NCBI GenBank assembly: GCA_015478945.1
Contig: JABUQX010022082.1
Location: 124,001 to 188,000, forward strand
Length of the DNA: 64,000 bases
Direction of reading: 5' to 3'
Source: Trachelipus rathkii
Lineage: Eukaryota > Arthropoda > Malacostraca > Isopoda > Trachelipodidae
The notes under the pieces are model-generated. The model was not told the DNA's origin. It ran no database searches and was given only the letters and a program-made list of their open reading frames with translations. Below, piece after piece: positions 33,709-45,574 of the stretch. The position numbers and the translations under genes are program-made. Each line of letters begins with the position of its first letter. Position 1 is the stretch's first letter.

Positions 33709-34452
33709 TCATAATTTGTTAACGTTTTCATTTGTCACGTTTTCGACTGGATTGGTAGTTGGTGGTTCCTTTCTTACGAGATCTCGCGAATGCTGAAGTC
33801 CTTCTTTCGAGTATTTCTTTTTGACAACGACGTTGATAACCTTATCCGTAATATTGAAAGTTTTCTTGAAAAAGCCCCTGCAAATTCGATTCTTCCCTTT
33901 ATCGACAAACAAGTAAAACGCGTTATTTAAATTTCTGCGACTGCCTGGCACCGGATATCGATATTTCGGCATGAATCTTTTGATAAGCCGCCCCAAAAAT
34001 CTTTCCTTGCTTTCCGCGTTCGCGAGTTTTAAATAGTCTTCGAAATTTTCTCTTCTACTCTTTTGATCTACTTTGCCCTCGCAAGAGAGACAGCAATTTA
34101 CGTCGCAAAATGGACTGCGCTGATTTTCGTTTTTCAATCGTTTTCTTTGGTTCGCGCGAACTACGGCTCTTATATCTTTATCTTCTATGTTGAGAGTTTT
34201 TTTGAAGAAAGTCTTGCATACTCGAATCCACCCGTCATCCAAAAGAAAATATCCATTATTCCTTCGTCTTAGACTGCTCGGTTTTTCATTTATAGGATAA
34301 CATCTTTTGATGCGTTTCTTGAGGAAATTTTGTCGTAGGGGTTTCTGGTTTTTAATTTCCAAAAACTCGGAAAGATTTTTTTGCATCACATCCTCGTTTA
34401 TAATATTTCCGCATTTGAAGGGGCAATTTTTATCGCAGGACGGCTTTTCCAT
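33709..34452 (-). CDS. Tandem two-domain protein from a transposase N-terminal domain (247 aa)
   Basis: Two repeats of one ~100-residue module: residues 6-103 and 116-213. Each has a Cys cluster (Cys6/10/14; Cys116/120/124), a helix with R-x-N-F-x-x-x-L or similar, an IKR(C/F)-x-P turn, an N-x-(A/G)-(F/Y)-(Y/F)-L strand, then (V/I)C(K/R)-x-FFKKT-(L/F)-NI and a V-V terminus. The same module starts the 603-aa transposase-derived protein. A stand-alone tandem of the DNA-binding part without a catalytic core suggests a repressor-like or DNA-binding role (inference). The final 35 residues are a polar tail. An initiator-like TCAGTT lies about 60 nt upstream of the ATG. A copy at 41.3-41.9 kb is broken. 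Confidence 0.75.
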   Translation of the reverse strand: MEKPSCDKNCPFKCGNIINEDVMQKNLSEFLEIKNQKPLRQNFLKKRIKRCYPINEKPSSLRRRNNGYFLLDDGWIRVCKTFFKKTLNIEDKDIRAVVRANQRKRLKNENQRSPFCDVNCCLSCEGKVDQKSRRENFEDYLKLANAESKERFLGRLIKRFMPKYRYPVPGSRRNLNNAFYLFVDKGKNRICRGFFKKTFNITDKVINVVVKKKYSKEGLQHSRDLVRKEPPTTNPVENVTNENVNKL

Positions 34453-34694
34453 GTTCCGAACTACTTCAAAGAAAGAAAAAAGTTAAGTAGTGAAAAATAA
34501 CTGAAACTATTTCGCCAATAAATATATCAATATGTAGGGAAAATATATTTAATCATTATTTAATTAAATTATTGTTATTTTTGTTAATTTTAATTTTCCT
34601 TTTACGACCAAGAATTAAAAAAAATTATTTTAAATTATTATCATTTGAAATGAAATTATCATTATAATAATAAAAGATATTAATATAAATAAAT

Positions 34695-34836
<142 letters not shown>

Positions 34837-34849
34837 ATAACAATAAATC

Positions 34850-35311
34850 TCATGCGAGGATCGGTCTAATGGTGGCTTTTATAGGTCCCCTACAGCACGG
34901 ACACGACGTGAGGGCAGGTGCGCACGAAGAACATGTCATCATGTGTCTACAAGGTAAAAATATGATTTCCGTGTCTTTGTCCAAGCAAACTTTGCAAATC
35001 ATTTTCTCAAAAACACGTTGGATTTGCGCTTCTCGGGATCGCGAATTTTTGGAAAAAGCCGCTTCTGCCTCTGCTTCGGCGCGCATTTCATCAATAGTAG
35101 GAAGGTCGTTAGGATAATTTCTAGTATCATCTTCGATATTGCGGTTGCTGTTAGTAGCGATCGGATTAATACTCGGTTCATTTATCGTTATTCTGATCGA
35201 TTCATCATCGTCCTCATCGAAATTTTCAGTTCGAAATAAGGGCGGGTCAGTAACGGGATCCCAAAGCATCTCAGATCCGCAAATAGGGCGATATGTAATA
35301 CCCAACCTCAT
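34850..35311 (-). pseudogene. RING-finger gene, N-terminally truncated copy
   Basis: Matches the 177-aa RING protein at 42.3-42.8 kb from its residue 25 to the end, with the complete C3HC4 RING. The first 24 codons and the promoter are replaced by satellite sequence at about 35,321. An in-frame ATG at 35,311 would still allow a 153-aa product containing the RING, so expression cannot be excluded, but no promoter is visible. Confidence 0.75.
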
Positions 35312-35321
35312 AATTTGTTTC

Positions 35322-36420
35322 GAGAAAAAAAATAAAATATCCAAAAAAAAACAAAAAATTTTTTTCCATTTTTTTGAACAATTTTCTTACGTTGATTCCA
35401 CGAATGTTATTAGTTTTCTTGTACCTATCGTAGTTTTTGAGAAAAAAAATAAAATAGCCCAAAAAAATCAAAAAAAATTTTTTGCCATTTTTAGAACAGT
35501 TTTCTTACGCTGATTCCACGAATGTTATTAGTTTTCTTGTAGCTATCGTAGTATTTGAGAAAAAAAAATAGCCCCAAAAAATCAAAGTGCCATTTTAGAA
35601 CAGGTTTCTTACGCTGATTCCACGAATGTTATTAGTTTTCTTGTAGCTATCGTAGTTTTCGAGAAAAAAAATAAAATATAAAAAAAATCAAAATTTTTTT
35701 TTTTCCATTTTTAGAACAATTTTCTTACGCTGATTCCACGAATGTTATTAGTTTTCTTGTAGCTATCGTAGTTTTCGAGAAAAAAATAAAATAACCAAAA
35801 AAATCAAAAATTTTTGCCATTTTAAGAACAATTTTCTTACGCTGGTTCCACGAATGTTATTAGTTTTCTCGTAGCTATCGTAGTTTTCGAGAAAAAAAAA
35901 TAAAATATCAAAAAAATTTTTTTTTCATTTTTAGAACAATTATCTTACGCTGATTCCACGAATGTCATTATTTTTCTTGTAGCCATCGTAGTTTTCGAAA
36001 AAAATTATATCATCCCAAATAAATTTTAATTTTTTTTATGCATATTTTAGAACAAATATTTCACGCTGATTCCACGAATGTTATTAGTTTTCTCGTAGCT
36101 ATCGTAGTTTTCGAGAAAAAATAAATATCAAAAAAATTCAATTTTTTTTTTTCATTTTTAGAACAATTATCTTACCCTGATTCCACGAATGTTATTAGTT
36201 TTCTTGTAGCCATCGTAGTTTTCAAGAAAAAAATTAAAAATATCAAAAAAATCAAAAATTTTTTTATGCATATTTAGAACAAATATTTCACGCTGATTCC
36301 GAATGTTTTTAGTTTTCTTGTAGCTATCGTAGTTTTCGAGAAAAAATAAAAATATAAAAAATCACAAATTTTTTCCATTTTTAGAACAATTATCTTACGC
36401 TGATTCCACGAAAGTTATTA
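35322..36420. repeat. Satellite, about 10 units of 100-120 bp
   Basis: Units share TACG(C/T)TGATTCCACGAATGT and TAGCTATCGTAGTTTTCGAG followed by an A-rich and a T-rich run. Inverted copies lie at 40,815-41,010 and direct copies at 41,020-41,200, so this satellite borders both duplicated blocks. Confidence 0.9.
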
Positions 36421-39400
36421 CGAAGGGAACTGTTACAAGTCGAACCCGTAAGTATTAGACGCTTTAATTTCTAAAATGTGAATGGTGTAAAAGTAACTCA
36501 AACCCTAAATATCAAGTCAAATTATTTTCAGGAATTTGCATAGACCTTCGACTTATATTAGTTCCCGATGAGGCGTCGCTATATGACGTCATAATCGGTA
36601 CTGAAGATAATAGTTTTAGCTTAGGTAACTGGTATTTGAAAGCGATCAGCCGCTTTTGCGATTCCGTAAGGCGACACTATACTATAGTGACTTTCGAAGG
36701 GAACCGAAAACGATCTAGCGATCGCGCAACACCTTTTTAAGGTATGAAGCTATCACTTCAGCATATAGGCTGACGTCTCAACGGGAACATTTTATAAGTC
36801 AAGATTAAGTGTGAAAATCTAAAATCTCAGAGAAAATAATTTCCCAAAAAGTTTTAAGTCGAAATTATTTTCGGAATTTGCACTTAGACCTTCGACCTAT
36901 AGTTCAACAAACAAACGAACGAACGGTCAGACGAACAAACGAACTCAAAACATACTATATTCTTCCGAACGGAACATCAACTCACGCTCGACCCACGCTC
37001 AACCCACGCTCAACCCACGCTCAACCCACGCTCAACCCACGCTCAACCCACGCTCAACCCACGCTCAACCCACGCTCAACCCACGCTCAACCCACGCTCA
37101 ACCCACGCTCAACTCACGCTCAACCCACGCTCGACCCACGCTCAACCCACGCTCGACCTACGCTTGACCCATGCTAAATCCTCGCTCACGCTCACGACCG
37201 TGTGTATGCTCTTCGCTCTAATAGCTACGTCATCACGCTCGCACCACGCGTCCGGAGCTAAGTCGAAAGTCTAAGTATAAGTCGAAGGTCTAAGTGCTAA
37301 GTCGAAGGTCTAAGTGCTAAGTCGAAGGTCTAAGTGCTAAGTCGAAGGTCTAAGTGCTAAGTCGAAGGTCTAAGTGCTAAGTCGAAGGTCTAAGTATAAG
37401 TCGAAGGTCTAAGTGCTAAAATCTAAAATTTCTCAAAGAAAATAATACACAAAAATTTTTAAGTCCAAATTATTTTTCGGAATTTGCATTTAGACCTTCG
37501 ACTTATATCAGTTCCCGATCAGGCGTCACTATATGACGTCATAATCGGATTGACGATAGTTTAAGCTTAAGAAAATGGTATTTGAAAGCGTTCAGCCGCT
37601 TTCGCGATTCCCGTGAGGCGACATGACGTTTCGAAGGGAACCGAAAAACGATCTAACTTGATCGCGCAACACCTTTTAAGGTATAAACTATCACTTCAAC
37701 CCCATATAGTGACGTCTCAACGGGAACTGATATAAGTCAAAGATCTAAGTGTGAAAATCTAAAAAATCACAGAGAAAATAATTTCCCAAAAAATTTTAAG
37801 TCGAAATTATTTTTTAGACCTTCGACTTATATTAGTTCAACAAACAAACGAACGAACGGTCAGACGAACAAACGAACTCAAAACATACTATATTCTTCCG
37901 AACGGAACATCAACTCACGCTCGACCCACGCTCGACCCACGCTCGACCCACGCTCGACCCACGCTCAACCCACGCTCAACCCACGCTCAACCCACGCTCA
38001 ACCCACGCTCAACCCACGCTCAACCCACGCTCAACCCACGCTCGACCCACGCTCAACCCACGCTCAACCCACGCTCAACCCACGCTCAACCCACGCTCGA
38101 CCCACGCTCAACCCACGCTCGACCTACGCTTGACCCATGCTAAATCCTCGCTCACGCTCACGACCGTGTGTATGCTCTTCGCTCTAATAGCTACGTCATC
38201 ACGCTCGCACCACGCGTCCGGAGCTAAGTCGAAAGTCTAAATATAAGTCGAAGGTATAAGTGCTAAAATCTAAGTGCTAAGTCGAAGGTCTAAGTGATAA
38301 GTCGAAGGTCTAAGTGCTAAGTCGAAGGTCTAAGTGCTAAGTCGAAGGTCTAAGTATAAGTCGAAGGTCTAAGTGCTAAAATCTAAAATTTCTCAAAGAA
38401 AATAATACACAAAATTTTTTTGTCAAAATTATTTTTCGGAATTTGCACTTAGACCTTCGACTTATATCAGTTCCCGATCAGGCGTCACTATATGACGTCA
38501 TAATCGGATTGAAGATAGTTTTAGCTTAGGTAACTGGTATTTGAAAGCGTTCAGCCGCTTTTGCGATTCCCGTAAGGCGACACTATACTATAGTGACTGT
38601 TTCGAAGGGAACCGAAAAACGATCTAACTTGATCGCGCAACACCTTTTAAGGTATAAACTATCACTTCAACCCCATATAGTGACGTCTCAACGGGAACTG
38701 AAATAAGTCAAAGGTCTAAATGTGAAAATCTAAAAAATCACAGAAAATAATTTCCCAAAAAGTTTTAAGTCGAAATTATTTTTCGGAATTTGCACTTAGA
38801 CCTTCGACTTATATTAGTTCAACAAACAAACGAACGAACGGTCAGACGAACAAACGAACTCAAAACATACTATATTCTTCCGAACGGAACATCAACTCAC
38901 GCTCGACCCACGCTCGACCCACGCTCGACCCACGCTCGACCCACGCTCAACCCACGCTCAACCCACGCTCAACCCACGCTCAACCCACGCTCAACCCACG
39001 CTCAACACACGCTCGCTCAACCCACGCTCAACCCACGCTCAACTCACGCTCAACCCACGCTCGACCCACGCTCAACCCACGCTCGACCTACGCTTGACCC
39101 ATGCTAAATCCTCGCTCACGCTCACGACCGTGTGTATGCTCTTCGCTCTAATAGCTACGTCATCACGCTCGCACCACGCGTCCGGAGCTAAGTCGAAAGT
39201 CTAAGTATAAGTCGAAGGTCTAAGTGCTAAAATCTAAAATTTCTCAAAGAAAATAATACACAAAATTTTTTAAGTCCAAATTATTTTTCGGAATTTGCAC
39301 TTAGCCTAAAATGGAAGGTCTAAGTATTAAGTCGAAGGTCTACAGTGTAAGTCGAAGGTCTAAGTGCTAAGGCGAAGGTCTAAAAGTAATACGCAAAATT

Positions 39401-40810
39401 TTTAAATCCAAATTATTTTTCGGAATTTGCACTTAGACCTTCGACTAAGCACTTAGACCATCAGGCGTCACTATATGACGTCATAATCGGATTGAAGATA
39501 GTTTTAGCTTAGGTAACTGGTATTTGAAAGCGTTCAGCCGCTTTTGCGATTCCCGTAAGGCGACACTATACTATAGTGACGTTTCGAAGGGAACCGAAAA
39601 ACGATCTAACTTGATCGCGCAACACCTTTTAAGGTATAAACTATCACTTCAACCCCATATAGTGACGTCTCAACGGGAACTGATATAAGTCAAAGGTCTA
39701 AGTGTGAAAATCTAAAAAATCACAGAGAAAAATAATTTCCCAAAAAATTTTAAGTCGAAATTATTTTTCGGAATTTGCACTTAGACCTTCGACTTATATT
39801 AGTTCAACAAACAAACGAACGAACGGTCAGACGAACAAACGAACTCAAAACATACTATATTCTTCCGAACGGAACATCAACTCACGCTCGACCCACGCTC
39901 GACCCACGCTCGACCCACGCTCAACCCACGCTCAACCCACGCTCAACCCACGCTCAACCCACGCTCAACCCACGCTCAACTCACGCTCAACCCACGCTCG
40001 ACCCACGCTCGACCCACGCTCGACCCACGCTCAACCCACGCTCGACCCACGCTCGACCCACGCTCAACCCACGCTCGACCTACGCTTGACCCATGCTAAA
40101 TCCTCGCTCACGCTCACGACCGTGTGTATGCTCTTCGCTCTAATAGCTACGTCATCACGCTCGCACCACGCGTCCGGAGCTAAGTCGAAAGTCTAAGTAT
40201 AAGTCGAAGGTCTAAGTGCTAAGTCGAAGGTCTAAGTGCTAAGTCGAAGGTCTAAGTGCTAAGTCGAAGGTCTAAGTGCTAAGTCGAAGGTCTAAGTATA
40301 AGTCGAAGGTCTAAGTGCTAAAATCTAAAATTTCTCAAAGAAAATAATACACAAAAATTTTTAAGTCCAAATTATTTTTCGGAATTTGCACTTAGACCTT
40401 CGACTTATATCAGTTCCCGATCAGGCGTCACTATATGACGTCATAATCGGATTGAAGATAGTTTTAGCTTAGGTAACTGGTATTTGAAAGCGTTCAGCCG
40501 CTTTTGCGATTCCCGTAAGGCGACACTATACTATAGTGACGTTTCGAAAGGAACCGAAAAACGATCTAACTTGATCGCGCAACACCTTTAAGTTATAAAC
40601 TATCACTTCAACCCCATATAGTGACGTCTCAACGGGAACTGATATAAGTCAAAGGTCTAAGTGTGAAAATCTAAAAAATCACAGAGAAAATAATTTCCCA
40701 AAAAATTTTAAGTCGAAATTATTTTTCGGAATTTGCACTTAGACTTTCGACTTATATTAGTTCAACAAACAAACGAACGAACGGTCAGAGATATAAGTCA
40801 AAGGTCTAAG
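36420..40810. repeat. Higher-order satellite: hr-like unit + 11-bp minisatellite + 20-bp satellite
   Basis: Four full composite units, anchored by ACTCAAAACATACTATATTC at about 36,943, 37,876, 38,858 and 39,843 (periods about 933, 982 and 985 bp), and a truncated fifth at 40,760-40,790. Each contains an hr-like module with ATGACGTCATA and TATAGTGACGT, an 11-bp minisatellite (ACGCTCAACCC) and a 20-bp satellite (GTGCTAAGTCGAAGGTCTAA). Because 11 is not a multiple of 3, all forward frames through the minisatellite read the same Thr/Pro-rich peptide; the ORFs there start with TTG and I do not call genes. Confidence 0.9.
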
Positions 40811-41301
40811 TGCAAAAAACTCGAAAACTACGATAGCTACAAGAAAACTAATAACATTCGTGGAATCAGCGTAAGATATTTGTTCTAAAAATGGAAAAAA
40901 ATTTTTTTTTTATTTTATTTGTTTTTTTTCTCGAAAACTACGATAGCTACAAAAAAAATAATAACCTTTTTGGAATCAGCGTAAGAAATTTGTTTTAAAA
41001 ATGGAAAAACAATAGTTTCCTTGTACCTATCGTAGTTTTCGAGAAAATAAAATAAATACCCAAAAAATCCAAAAACAAATTTTCATATTTTCAGAACAAC
41101 TATCTTACGCTGATTCCACGAGTGTTATTAGTTTTCTTGTAGCTATCGTAGTTTTCGAGAAAAAAAATAAAATAGCCCCAAAAAATCAAAAAAATTTTTT
41201 TGAATGTATAAAAAAATATTGATGTTTTATACAAACAAATATTCGTGGTAAGAGAAATAACACCACGATTTACCCACCACCTACCATATGGGAACCGCGC
41301 T

Positions 41302-41897
41302 TCATAATTTGTTAACGTTTTCATTTGTCACGTTTTCGACTGGATTGGTAGTTGGTGGTTCCTTTCTTACGAGATCTCGCGAATGCTGAAGTCCTTCTTT
41401 CGAGTATTTCTTTTTGACAACAACGTTGATAACCTTATCCGTAATATTGAAAGTTTTCTTGAAAAAGCCCCTGCAAATTCGATTCTTCCCTTTATCGACA
41501 AACAAGTAAAACGCGTTATTTAAATTTCTGCGACTGCCTGGCACCGGATATCGATATCTCGGCATGAATCTTTTGATAAGCCGCCCCAAAAATCTTTCCT
41601 TGCTTTCCGTGTTCGCGAGTTTTAAATAGTCTTTGAAATTTTCTCTTCTACTCTTTTCATCCACTTTGACCTCGCAAGAGAGACAGCAATTTACGTCGCA
41701 AAATGGACTGCGCTGATACAGCTCGGTTTTTCATTTTTAGGATAACATCTTTTGATGCGTTTCTTGAGGAAACTTTGTCGTAGGGGTTTCTGGTTTTTAA
41801 TTTCCAAAAACTCGGAAAGATTTTTTTGCATCACATCCTCGTTTATAATATTTCCGCATTTGAAGCGGCAATTTTTATCGCAGGACGGCTTTTCCAT
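41302..41897 (-). pseudogene. Broken copy of the tandem transposase-domain gene
   Basis: Relative to the intact copy, 152 bp (34,124-34,275) are missing and replaced by TACA at about 41,717-41,720. The net loss of 148 bp shifts the frame, and the first part (68 codons from 41,897) stops at 41,691. The second domain frame (from 41,664 or earlier) is otherwise intact, with only a few substitutions. Confidence 0.85.
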
Positions 41898-42139
41898 GTT
41901 CCGAACTACTACAAAGAAAGAAAAAGAGTTAAGTAGTGAAAAATAACTGAAACTATTTCGCCAATAAATATATCAATATGTAAGGAAAATATATTTAATC
42001 ATTATTTAATTAAATTATTGTTATTTTTGTTAATTTTGATTTTCCTTTTACGACCAAGAATTAAAAAAATTTATTTTAAATTATTATATTGAAATGAAAT
42101 TATCATTAATAATAATAAAAGATAGATACAATTTGATAA

Positions 42140-42252
<113 letters not shown>

Positions 42253-42274
42253 GTATACAATATAACAATAAATC

Positions 42275-42808
42275 TCATGCGAGGATCGGTCTAATGGTGG
42301 CTTTTATAGGTCCCCTACAGCACGGACACGACGTGAGGGCAGGTGCGCACGAAGAACATGTCATCATGTGTCTACAAGGTAAAAATATGATTTCCGTGTC
42401 TTTGTCCAAGCAAACTTTGCAAATCATTTTCTCAAAAACACGTTGGATTTGCGCTTCTCGGGATCGCGAATTTTTGGAAAAAGCCGCTTCTGCCTCTGCT
42501 TCGGCGCGCATTTCATCAATAGTAGGAAGGTCGTTAGGATAATTTCTAGTATCGTCTTCGATATTGCGGTTGCTGTTAGTAGCGATCGGATTAATACTCG
42601 GTTCATTTATCGTTATTCTGATCGATTCATCATCGTCCTCATCGGAATTTTCAGTTCGAAATAAGGGCGGGTCAGTAACGGGATCCCAAAGCCTCTCAGA
42701 TCCGCCAATAGGGCGATATGTAATACCCAACCTCATAATTTGTTCGGGAGAAAGCTTTATCAATTTGCGACGAAGTTCGTTAGATACAAAATTATGATTT
42801 CCTAGCAT
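42275..42808 (-). CDS. RING-finger protein, IAP-type C3HC4 (177 aa)
   Basis: C-terminal RING with all ligands: Cys130, Cys133, Cys145, His147, Cys151, Cys154, Cys161 and Cys164, in the compact spacing found at the C-terminus of inhibitor-of-apoptosis and MDM2-like proteins, where it acts as an E3 ubiquitin ligase. There is no BIR domain. The N-terminal 110 residues are acidic (DEDDDES at 56-62) and include an Ala/Glu helix at about 102-110; this part may select substrates. Start ATG at 42,808. Nimaviruses and baculoviruses both encode RING ligases, so this fits a viral accessory gene, but the family alone does not prove it. Confidence 0.85.
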   Translation of the reverse strand: MLGNHNFVSNELRRKLIKLSPEQIMRLGITYRPIGGSERLWDPVTDPPLFRTENSDEDDDESIRITINEPSINPIATNSNRNIEDDTRNYPNDLPTIDEMRAEAEAEAAFSKNSRSREAQIQRVFEKMICKVCLDKDTEIIFLPCRHMMTCSSCAPALTSCPCCRGPIKATIRPILA

Positions 42809-42964
42809 CGCGTAATACTCGTTTTTTGACTTCGAAATCCAAGATTCTTCGTAGGAAATGATTTTTCAAAAAAATTGTTTTAAGCTCGCCCACCACTGTT
42901 GTACAACGAAATCTCTTTACGTGTGTTGGTCACTTCTTCTTAAACCTCACACATCGGCGCAACC

Positions 42965-43000
42965 GACTGATACGCTACGGGTAAAAATGATTATATTATA
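42965..43000 (-). promoter_or_regulatory. TATA box plus initiator for the RING gene
   Basis: TATAATATAA begins at 43,000 on the minus strand and TCAGTC begins at 42,970, exactly 30 nt downstream. The leader (about 42,820-42,960) is shared with the paralogue's leader at 45,420-45,565. Confidence 0.7.
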
Positions 43001-43009
43001 TAAGATTTA

Positions 43010-43950
43010 ACTTTTATTTTGAAATACAAATAAATTAACAATAATATATAGATAATAATAAAAATATAAAGACAATTCAATAAACTAAATTTATTGTGCC
43101 CTATATGTAGCACATGTAAAAATAAAAAAAAAAAATTGTGCCATCTAACGGGAACCAACTAAAGGATCTCAGCACTGGTACACAATTTTGTGCCAAAAAT
43201 TGGCACAAATCCCTTTATTACCTAAAAATTTATGTGCCAATTTTGTGCCTTGTTCGTTTTGACACAAATTTGTGCCATGTTCCCAATAGGGGTTTTGACA
43301 CAAATTTTTTTCCTGTTCCCATTAAGGGGTTTTACACAAATTTGTGCCAAAGCCATGTTCCCCATCTAATCTTGGGTAAAATAAATGGAAGTTTGTCGCG
43401 CGAAACGTCAGTATGTAACAACGACGTTTCCGAGAGAAATTTGGCGTCGTGTGTTTTTTTTTAATTTTTTTTCAGTTTAGTTAACTCTAAAAAAATATTT
43501 ATCGAAGAAGATTGAATTTAAGGGAGACTAAACTAAAAAAAATAATAATATATAGAGTACAATTAAAAATTAACTTAAAAAAATCTTAAGGGTACCCCCT
43601 CGCGCTTCGATCAGGGCACGAAATAACGTTACTTTTTACTTCTCGGGAGATGGTGTAAAATAAATTTTTAATTTCTTAAGCGAGTTTTTTTTCGAGGGAA
43701 ACAGAAAATAATAATTACGGTATCTAAGTGCGATAAATGATGACGCACGAATATTTGCAGTTCATATTTTTTTTTGTTCGTTTTTTTTAAATATAGAATA
43801 ATAATTAATAATTACAATAATTTCATAATATATTTATTATTATTTTAATTACAGGATTATTTGGGTTGATTAAATAAAACAAAAAATATTTTTATTTTTA
43901 TTTATCCCAAAACCGCTGAGTCATCATCGTTAGGCGCTGGTGAATAAGCG
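43010..43950. other. Spacer with TTTGTGCCA-type repeats
   Basis: Between 43,135 and 43,370 the element TTTGTGCCA or its complement occurs about eight times, sometimes as inverted pairs. A partial copy of the CACGAAATAACGTTACTTT repeat lies at about 43,615-43,700. No gene is seen. Confidence 0.5.
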
Positions 43951-43952
43951 TG

Positions 43953-43988
43953 TATATAAATAACTTTTTCTCGGATCGGAAGTCATTC
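43953..43988 (+). promoter_or_regulatory. TATA box plus initiator upstream of the truncated 760-aa paralogue
   Basis: TATATAAATA begins at 43,953 and TCATTC at 43,983, exactly 30 nt apart. The promoter is intact although the gene behind it is a fragment. Confidence 0.75.
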
Positions 43989-44019
43989 CTTTTCACACCG
44001 TTCGCAGGGCAGACAGAGT

Positions 44020-44610
44020 GAATATGCGACCTATTTACTCGAATACGTCATAAAAAGTATCGTAAGCATTAGCGCGCTGAAGAAAATGTTTCGTCGATGG
44101 AAATTTCATTCAGAAATGTACCTTGAAAATAATCGAGGATGCGCGATGGCCCCGTTCTACGCAGAGCAGAAAATAGAACGCTGCGTACGGGTGATGAAAT
44201 CGCTGATGGCGGACGGATTTAAAGCTCTCTGCGAGGAAAACACCGACCCGAATAAATGTCCGATGGAGTTCAACTTGACTTTATGCGACCTAAGAATTGA
44301 AGCTTTTAGGCTTGTGGAGTTTGTAGAATCCATGTCGAAACTAATCGGAGAATTCCCGAAATTTGAAATTCCCGCCCAAATAAAGATGGCCAAATTCGTG
44401 TTAACCTCATCGGTTAATCATTTGGACGTTTGGGGAACGGAGGAAGAAGTAATAAAGTTATCTCGACGTTCCGAATCCCAAATTTCGAACTACCTAAACG
44501 GCGAATGCAGAAAATGCCAAGACGAATTTACGGAGAGAGATAATAAACAAATTCTGGAAGCCGTGGAATCCGAAAGAGAAGCGATAGAAAAATTTATAAG
44601 AGTGTTTTGA
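44020..44610 (+). pseudogene. N-terminal-middle fragment of the 760-aa paralogue
   Basis: From about 44,020 the frame aligns with residues 112-290 of the 760-aa protein (motifs LKKM-x-RRWK, RKIERCV-like, IKMAKF). The first in-frame ATG is at 44,086, giving 174 aa. The first 110 or so residues are missing, and after residue ~290 it stops and runs into the 44.6 kb repeat. The C-terminal half lies on the opposite strand at 46,991-48,157. A short product could still be made from the nearby promoter. Confidence 0.75.
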
Positions 44611-45140
44611 CGAAGTAATAGATCGAACCCGCGGTCGCCTTTCGCGATCCGTCGATCATTTTTTCGAAGCGGCTTCGGATATCGTAAAACTAAAAGCAAC
44701 TGGAGAGTGCTTAGACGCCCCTCGTTACTTTCCGGGGTGTCGGGTCTTCTAAAGAACGCTTTGAAAATTAACGTGAAAAAATCTCAAGGGTTCCTTCCCT
44801 CTTACGCTCCGATCGGGGCACGAAATAACGTTACTTTCGATTTCTCGGGAGATGGGGCAAAATAAAATTTTCGTTCCCTAAGCGAGATTTTCTCGTGAAA
44901 ACCAAAAAAATAATTACGGAATTTAGGACTTCGAGTAACCGAGTAAGGTTAAGCGTGTTTTAACGAAGTAATAGATCGAAACTGCGGTTGCCTTTCGGGA
45001 GCCGTCGATCATTTTTTCGAAGCGGCTTCGGATATCCTAAAACTAAAAGCTGCTGAAGAGTGCTTATACGCCCTCGTTACTTTTAAGGGGTGTCGGACCT
45101 TCTAAAGAACGCTTTGAAATTAAAGTGAAAAAATCTCAAC
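44605..45140. repeat. Two direct copies of the ~330-bp repeat, plus orientation
   Basis: Copies at about 44,605-44,950 and 44,955-45,140 (the second shortened) share AATAGATCGAA, CGTCGATCATTTTTTCGAAGC and the AACTAAAAGC phrase. Reverse orientation relative to 27,200-27,925. Confidence 0.75.
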
Positions 45141-45382
45141 TTCTCAGCTTAATCTTCAGGAAGCAAAACTTCGACGTTTCATTCTGCCAGGAATACGTTA
45201 TTTTTTAAACGGGGCGAATTGTTGTTTTTTTTTTTAAATTATTAAAATTTTTTCAAATTTTTCTTCATTTAATTACCAGTAAATAGATAATAAATAACGA
45301 AATTATTATCTCTCTAAATAATTTTTTTATTAAATTATCTATTTTATTATTATATTTGAATTTCAAAACGAAAATTAAATCT

Positions 45383-45419
45383 TATATATAATCTAGTTTT
45401 TACCCATTGCGCATCAATT
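45383..45419 (+). promoter_or_regulatory. TATA box plus initiator for the RING paralogue
   Basis: TATATATAAT begins at 45,383; TCAATT begins at 45,414, 29-31 nt downstream depending on TATA register. Adjacent sequence (GAAGTGACCAACACG) matches the 42.9 kb promoter region. Confidence 0.6.
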
Positions 45420-45574
45420 GGTCTCACCGATGTGTGAAGATTAGGAAGAAGTGACCAACACGCGTCGAGACAGTTAGTCGTACGACAGCGGTGGGCGAGC
45501 TTAAAGCAATTCTTTTGATAAATCAATTTCTACGAAGAATCTTGGATTTGGGAGCCGAAAACGAGTAATACACG

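Noticed and set aside
36878..40089. Three Thr/Pro-rich ORFs of about 100 codons
   Set aside because: They start with TTG and consist of an 11-bp minisatellite that is open in every forward frame; the ORFs follow from repeat arithmetic.
43138..43464. 108-codon ORF with repeated Leu/Cys/Pro phrases
   Set aside because: Arises from TTTGTGCCA-type repeats.
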